A stretch of 64,000 bases of DNA from Hermatobates lingyangjiaoensis. Taxonomy: Eukaryota > Arthropoda > Insecta > Hemiptera > Hermatobatidae. Position 1 is the first letter of the stretch; each line of letters starts with the position of its first letter. The DNA is taken from the NCBI GenBank assembly GCA_026182355.1, contig JAPFBL010000603.1, positions 141,755 to 205,754 of the forward strand. The letters run 5' to 3'. A program made the position numbers and the translations under genes. Shown one piece after another: positions 58,139 through 64,000 of the stretch. Under the pieces are notes generated by a model, which was not told where the DNA came from, ran no database searches, and saw only the letters and a list, made by a program, of their open reading frames with translations.

Positions 58139-58960
58139 CTAGCAGCTCACCCCATCACCGACTTCTCAGAAAACGTCACGTAATCCTATGTACATATTAA
58201 TACGCTAGTAACTACGTGTGTCACGCTTTGTCATAATATTGATAATAATTGCTGTAATTAAATTACAGCTACAAATCAAGGTCATTATAATTAGTCATCA
58301 TTATATTCTCTAATTAGTATTTAATAAAGCACTTAATTAGTCTATTTTATATACTTACTTTTACTTTTTATACCTAAAAATAGCACATTATATAAAGATA
58401 AATATTTTTTTCAAAATTTCATCGATAAGAAACGAAATTATAACGCTTTTTTACGAATTCAGAACATTTTTTTGCAGCTAAACCGATAATAATGAGATAT
58501 TTTTAAAAAATTGAAGCTAAGATCAGCAATTTATAAAAAAATCATAAAATTCATATTGTTACTTAGGGCAATATAATATAAAAACTGAAATTTGATTTTG
58601 AATAATGAATCATCTAACCCTACTGGTCAGATTTGTTTGCATTCAATTACATTGTTTACATTGACTTAGACATGTTTTAAATGAAATGAAATTGTTATTG
58701 AGGTTTATTAAAACAAATTTTAAATGTTCTAATGAATTAAGATAATATGTTAGAAGAATAAAATTTTAAATGCCCCAAAATTGCCCCAATTAAATGCATT
58801 TAATCACATAATTTCTTTGATGTGATGGATGGTTGTTGAACAAGTATTTCAATAATCAAACAAAGCATAAGTTGGTTTATTAATTTAAACATTAATAAAC
58901 ATAAGTTTATTATGTTTACTGATAGTAAAGTTGAGATTAGGCCACTCGAGATTTGTTATC
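58139..58960. mobile_element. Diverged partial copy of the 50138-51765 repeat family
   Basis: About 58430-58690 follows the same word order as 50765-51060 (CAGAACATTTTTTTG, AGCAATTTATAAAAAAATCA, TACATTGTTTACATTGACTT) and the end TAGTAAAGTTGAG-AGGCCACTC matches. The left part begins CTAGCAGCTCACCCC, which could be a separate Helitron end. Confidence 0.55.
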
Positions 58961-59160
58961 TTTGTTTTTATTTTTGTTCAAATTGAATATATTTATGTGA
59001 CGCACGACAGCGTCTGTCAGGTTAGCTGATAATTAAGTTTAGCTAAATGCAACACGACATTCTCTGATAGTTAGCGATGTTCACCGGATCATCTACTAAT
59101 AATAATAATAATATCTTTTTAGGGTAAAAAGCTAATGGAATAGTCTCCACATATAAGAAT

Positions 59161-59214
59161 TTAATCGTATAAACGACGCGTTTCGAACACGTAGTGTTCT
59201 TCTTCAGGCATTAA
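59161..59214 (-). ncRNA. Hammerhead motif, family A, with canonical GTC triplet
   Basis: CTGAAGA, extra A, stem II GAACAC/GTGTTC (loop TAC), GAAA, palindrome ACGCGT, C. Stem I is weak next to the core (C-G, G-T) with a further TTAA-type pairing after an internal loop. Confidence 0.6.
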
Positions 59215-59496
59215 CTAAAAAATACAATACCGTGAGAGAGTTATCTATAGTACAAAATACTATTCCATCCTATTCCCAGTCAGTTATATCACAGACACTC
59301 ACCCGTAGGTTCGTACTCTCTTTTTTATTTTATTTTATATTATTTTAATTTTGTACAATAGATAACTCTCTGATGATATTGTATTTTTTAGTTAATGCCT
59401 GAAGAAGAACACTCGTGTTCGAAACGCGTTGTTTATACGATTAAATTTTTATATGTGGAAACTATTTCATTAGATTTTTACCCTACAATGAGTAAA

Positions 59497-60513
59497 TCTC
59501 TATATATATAAAAATGAATGTATGTCTGTTTGTTTGTACTCGATAGATTCAAAAACCATACATCCAATCGCCGTGACAATTTAGGAAATTATTAGGTATC
59601 CCCGGGAAGGTTTATGTAAAGTTTTTTTAAAAATCAGAGTTGTGGTTCAGGTAATATCCCAAAAATATTATAATAGATAAGGTTTGCTGTATAACCTGTT
59701 TGTTTACATTTTGACTTTAATTGGTAATGGCAGCCGCAGGTAGGTTATTCTTTATGATAATATTTCCACATGATTTGTTCAATTGGAAATAACCAGGTAC
59801 CAGAAATGTTATTATTGTTTTCAGATTGATATTAAAGACAATTATTGTAATTTTATATGGGTTTCTTATTAACTTTAACAAAGCTTTAGCTATTACCAAT
59901 AGTTTACAATTAACTTTTCATATCTAATTGGTTTAACTTGCTTTAAGCATTAAAGAAAGTTATGAGTTAAATAATAACTTATTAACTTTAAGTATGCTAG
60001 ATAGTATTACGAATAATAATAATAGTATTTGAACCATTAATTCTAATCTTAAAAGAATAGTTAAAGTATTGTTTAAGTTTAATGAATGTAAGGCTTCTTT
60101 ATTTTTCCTGATTGATTACTTCGTTTGTTTAAAATATTTAATTATTAGTAATTAGTATCCGGCCCTACACCATATAGGCAAAATGATAAGTTATTATATA
60201 TATATCGATGATATCTAACTAGAAGACGTTTCATTTCTTTATGTTTTGTCGTCAAAAAATATTATTTTTATTATTTGTTTAATCTAATCTATCAACTACC
60301 AATTGTATTAGAGAAAGTAGCAAATTTATAATCAGTGGTAGATTATATCTTTTTTGCGCAATCTATAATTTTAATTCTGTTTTAATTTCGTTTATCTCAA
60401 AAAAGTTAAGTGTAACGGAACTATAGAAAATTTAAATTGTTTTCGTTATATGTAATTTATTATTAGAGTTGGAATTAAATTGTTTCCCGGATAAAGCCGG
60501 GTAGGTCAGCTAG
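59497..60513 (+). mobile_element. Helitron, non-autonomous (1017 bp), with readable empty site
   Basis: Starts TCTCTATATATATAAAAATG and ends with a hairpin (CCCGG / CCGGG) 12 bases before the terminal CTAG. Inserted between A and T of GAGTAAA/TACCACAT without target duplication; the unoccupied sequence GAGTAAATACCACATAATAA is present in the related copy at 3612-3632. No Rep/helicase ORF. Confidence 0.88.
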
Positions 60514-61032
60514 TACCACATACTAACTGATTGCACTATGTTAGAAATAATATCATTTACTAAGAACTTTATTTGTCAAGTTCACTACTAGTAAATCATC
60601 TATCACTAATGAAATGAAACTCATAATAGAGAAACATTATCAGATCATATAATGAATGTATTATAGTAATACGAAACTTCTAGGTAAAGTTGTCACTAAC
60701 AAGTGAATTGCTAAAAGTAAATAAAACGAGGAATTTTATCCTTTTCACTTATTGAGATTTCGAAGGCTTCGATGCTGCCACAGAAAACATGTTTGAGACT
60801 AATGTATAGAAAATAAAATTTGTTATTATAGGAAACTAGGTGTTCAAACTTTCTCTAAAGTCAATTGTTTTTAAAAATATTTAATTTGCTTATTTTTAAT
60901 TTAATTTGTTGCATCTTTTATCACCCATAGCTTTTACATATTTATATGCAGACACTATATAAATTATAATATATATATAAAATATTATATAATATATTTT
61001 ACAAATTATAATTTATATACTACTAAATTATA

Positions 61033-61599
61033 CCGTCTTTTTTCCAAAGAAAAAGACATCCCCCGAAAATAACTCCTAGCGTGATTTTAGGGATCTTTTG
61101 AACTATAAGGCCTTCCCTGAAAATAGGCCCGAGTTAAGATAATGTGAAAAATATAATTCGTTAAAAAATTGCTGTTGAATGTAGTAGGTAGGTATCTCTA
61201 GCTGTCTTAATATTTCAGAGAATTCTTTGGAACAAAATATTCCAAGAAATTCCTTGTTTACCTCTAAAGTTCATTTCAAGGAGGCTACTTAGACAAGAAG
61301 TATTCAGTTAACTTTAGGTATGTTGCAAGACATGAGAGATTCAGTCCAATGATTCTACAGGAAATAGATTTGTAGGAAAATCAGAACGGAATTCAAAATT
61401 TTGATAATTTATGTCGATGTTTCAGAAGATGACATGACTGTAATCGAATAATTAAAATTTCTGTATAAAAATACATATTAAACAAAAAAATATGTAAATC
61501 TACTTAATGTACTTGAAGCCCTCCCCTCAGAATAAGTCCTAGCACGGATTTTGACCTAAAAATAAAGTAAGACAGTGTCTTATTTTCGGAAAAAGAAGG
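61033..61599. mobile_element. TA-flanked MITE, copy 2 (567 bp)
   Basis: Reverse complement of 6643-7203 over its whole length, roughly 90% alike by eye. Left end CCGTCTTTTTTCC, right end reversed CCTTCTTTTTCCGAAAATAA, TA on both sides (61031-61032, 61600-61601). No ORF. Confidence 0.88.
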
Positions 61600-61601
61600 T
61601 A

Positions 61602-63225
61602 GTATTATTTATTATAATGTATAAATTATGTTATGATAAACTACAACCATAGAACTCTTCGTGGTGTAATTTACTCATTTGCTTTGTTAGTGGCATACAT
61701 ACAGAGAAAACAGTGATCGATATAAAATACAAAAAACATGATAACGAGTAATAAGAGATATGATATAGCTAGTCTTTGTCTTAATTATTTCAACATCCTG
61801 CAATAGTCTATTGACTAGTTATAAAATGTTATTTCTTTTATGCAGTGCATCTATTTTTTGGTTTTCTTTCTGTTTCTTTTATTTAATCTCCCTATTTTTG
61901 TTTTGTTTCGTATTAAACAATAATTAATTTGAAGTTGAAAAGGTGTCTTGTTTTTTTATGGTTATATAACCTCCCTTTGTTTTCGTCTGTGTTAGATAAA
62001 TGCGTCTAACTTAAATAATTATCCTTCAAAAAAAAAAAAGGTAATAACTTTGTAGATTTTTGATTTCCCGATTAATTTGTTTATATTGTGTTTATTTGTA
62101 ATTTATTTGCTTATTGTGTTGTTCGTTTTCTGTTTCATTGAATGTTCTGTGGCCGTGTGTATCATCGTAGAGTTATTTTGCAGTATTTTTTATCAGTTTA
62201 AAATTTCTTTTCGCCTTCATAATTAATAAAAGTAATTATCCTTTAACAACACATTTGTTTTATTAAAAAACAATGACGCACTCTAGTTTTGGTTTTCGTT
62301 TTACAATGTTTTGTTGCTTATTGTGTTTTATGTTTTCTGTTAGTTGATATTCTGTGGATATTTGTTTTCAGTACTTATATTTTCAATAAATTGTTTTTAA
62401 CCTTTTAAATGCTGTGAATAATTTCTTGCTATACGTCGGTTTATAATCAGGAGTAGTACTAATCGTGTATTCTGTTTACTCAAGTGATAAATATTTTTAC
62501 AGAAGATCATTTATTTCAATTATCTGTTTTTTACTACTCACTTAAACATGCTTTTACAATTTTACAACATAATTGACTTTCGTAATCAAAATGAATAGTT
62601 TCATTATACGACCTTGATATTATATTCCACGTGACGACATTCCATTTATTCAATTAGCTTTGAATATAGTAACAAAACAGTTAATAATAATGATTTATGT
62701 AAAATAATTGTTCTGAACTCTCATATAAATAGTTTATTTTCAAGCAAAGTTTAGACTATTCCTGATATGGGTCGGTAGTCCTTGTAATTCATTATTTGAA
62801 TTAAGAATACCATTATTTCCCAGGAAACAGGACACTAACTGAATCATAAATCATTTGTGATCCAGTTATTTTCAAGGACCGTTCATTCCTTAGTAACTAA
62901 AGTGTTTCTTACTTGACATTTTGCAAAACTAAACAATATTTGAAAGTCAGTCATGGATTGCAAAGTATTTAGACAACCAATTATTATAAAAAATTTTCAA
63001 ACAGTATTCATTGGCATTAATATGAAAAAGAAATTAATACTCTTACATAAGATTTAGAGTAACATTGCTAAATTATAACTGTTAATGGAATACAAAACTG
63101 TGGTCAATATGGAAAGTTATTGAAATATTTTTCTTGAAATTATTTTAAAGAGTAGACTAGCAGTAATTATTTAGGTTAGACTAGCAGTAAAAACATATTC
63201 CTAAATCAACTTATTTAATCAAAGT
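61602..63225. other. AT-rich intergenic DNA, nothing assignable
   Basis: No ORF with recognisable content and no repeat ends. A short TTAGACTAGCAGTAA doublet is at 63172-63191. Confidence 0.5.
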
Positions 63226-63229
63226 CATA

Positions 63230-63355
63230 TTTATACAAACATTCAATGATCAAACCACAATATAAAATGAAAAAAAAAGAGATTTTAGTCTTGTTTTCCC
63301 ATTTCATATTGTGGTTTGACCATTGAGTGTTATTTCACGTGTTTATGTCAAATCT

Positions 63356-63360
<5 letters not shown>
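63230..63360. mobile_element. Family B PLE-type pair that has lost its hammerheads
   Basis: Left ATTCAATGATCAAACCACAA and right TTGTGGTTTGACCATTGAGT with CACGTGTTTATG are the outer ends of family B; the hammerhead-bearing centre is gone, leaving GATTTTAGTCTTG. Followed by (AT)n. Confidence 0.65.
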
Positions 63361-63391
<31 letters not shown>

Positions 63392-63429
63392 TAATAATCA
63401 ACAAGAACTCTTGATATAATATATGAATT

Positions 63430-63680
63430 AAATACCACAATAAACAATGACTGTAAAACTTTAAATTATACAAAGCACGACAAAGAAAAAAGAATAAAAG
63501 AAACACTTACAGAATTCAATATTCGCGCTCCGTTCTTCGACGTGGGGAGATCTCTCTCACTTCGTCTTCTCTTCTAGTCTACTCCTGATGACGAACAACA
63601 GTTCGAAATATTGAATTCTGTAAGTGTTCTTTTTATTCTTTTTTCTGTGTCGTACTTTGTGTAATTTAAAGTTATATTTA
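63430..63680. mobile_element. PLE-type inverted pair, family E; hammerhead motif 63582-63616 (plus)
   Basis: Arms 63461-63545 and 63590-63676 are reverse complements (AAAGCACGACAAAG.., AGAACACTTACAGAATTCAA). Plus motif: CTC, CTGATGA, extra C, stem II GAAC/GTTC (loop AACA), GAAA, palindrome ATAT, T, GAA. The minus-strand copy has lost its CTGATGA. Confidence 0.65.
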
Positions 63681-64000
63681 TATATATACAATTGTTTCTT
63701 GTAGTTTTCAACTTCTTATTTTTTTTAAACTGAAAATAATTATCGTGATTGCTAACTCACCAGGGCAGCCTTTATTTATCAAAATACATGCTACTGCATT
63801 ATTCTTTAGGCGAATTTAGACTAGTAAATTATCTTATTGCTTATTATTCTGGCATCAAAATTTTATAACTAATTTTTAATAATTTATTAAATAAATTTGT
63901 GTAAAATATCGTTTATCTCGATTTTCTTAGTTTCAATTATTAAATAGTTATAATAAAATTTGACTAAGTTGTCTTTCTGTAAGGCTGATATTACGCGTTA

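Larger units (their letters stand above)
59120..60545. mobile_element. PLE-type inverted pair, family A, interrupted by a Helitron
   Basis: Left arm 59120-59230 carries a minus-strand hammerhead motif (59161-59214), right arm 59380-59496 a plus-strand motif (59392-59444). Both have CTGAAGA, extra A, stem II GAACAC/GTGTTC, GAAA and the palindrome ACGCGT. In the minus copy it is followed by C, giving the canonical GTC cleavage triplet. The right flank resumes at 60514 after the Helitron. Confidence 0.8.

Overview
The window is animal (arthropod-type) nuclear DNA. The first 33.2 kb carry the 3' part of one spliced + strand gene, a classical cadherin of the neural type (CadN/N-cadherin family). 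The first exon is cut by the window edge. I place 17 exon positions (18 exons, because one position has two alternatives). With either alternative the phases join into one open frame of 1227 residues plus stop, ending at 33202. In order it encodes the last three cadherin repeats, the non-chordate classic cadherin region, EGF and laminin-G modules, a membrane span, and a catenin-binding tail.

Two adjacent exons, 21868-22109 and 23026-23267, are both exactly 242 bp with identical phases. Each encodes an EGF module plus the outer half of the membrane span, so they are a mutually exclusive pair of the kind known as 18a/18b in Drosophila CadN. Because 242 is not a multiple of three, using both or neither breaks the frame.

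The introns and the roughly 30 kb beyond the gene are AT-rich and packed with mobile DNA. Supported items are: Penelope-like element (PLE) remnants with a GIY-YIG endonuclease; hAT elements with 8-bp target duplications; Helitron-like elements, one with a readable empty site; a TA-flanked MITE in two copies; a tRNA-headed SINE family; and a LINE fragment whose 3' end matches the SINE tail.

The most unusual content is a set of small hammerhead-ribozyme motifs on both strands, usually in head-to-head inverted pairs. At least seven families of unrelated sequence share CUGANGA, one extra nucleotide, a hairpin, GAAA, and then a 4-6 nt perfect palindrome that takes the place of stem III. This fits the dimer-forming hammerheads reported for PLEs. 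Two loci keep all three stems but have a different core strand in place of CUGANGA.

Beyond 36 kb I see no host coding gene, only mobile-element debris, tandem repeats and two GC-richer patches that could be regulatory. The cadherin plus the TE set points to an arthropod, probably an insect or other pancrustacean; I cannot name the species.
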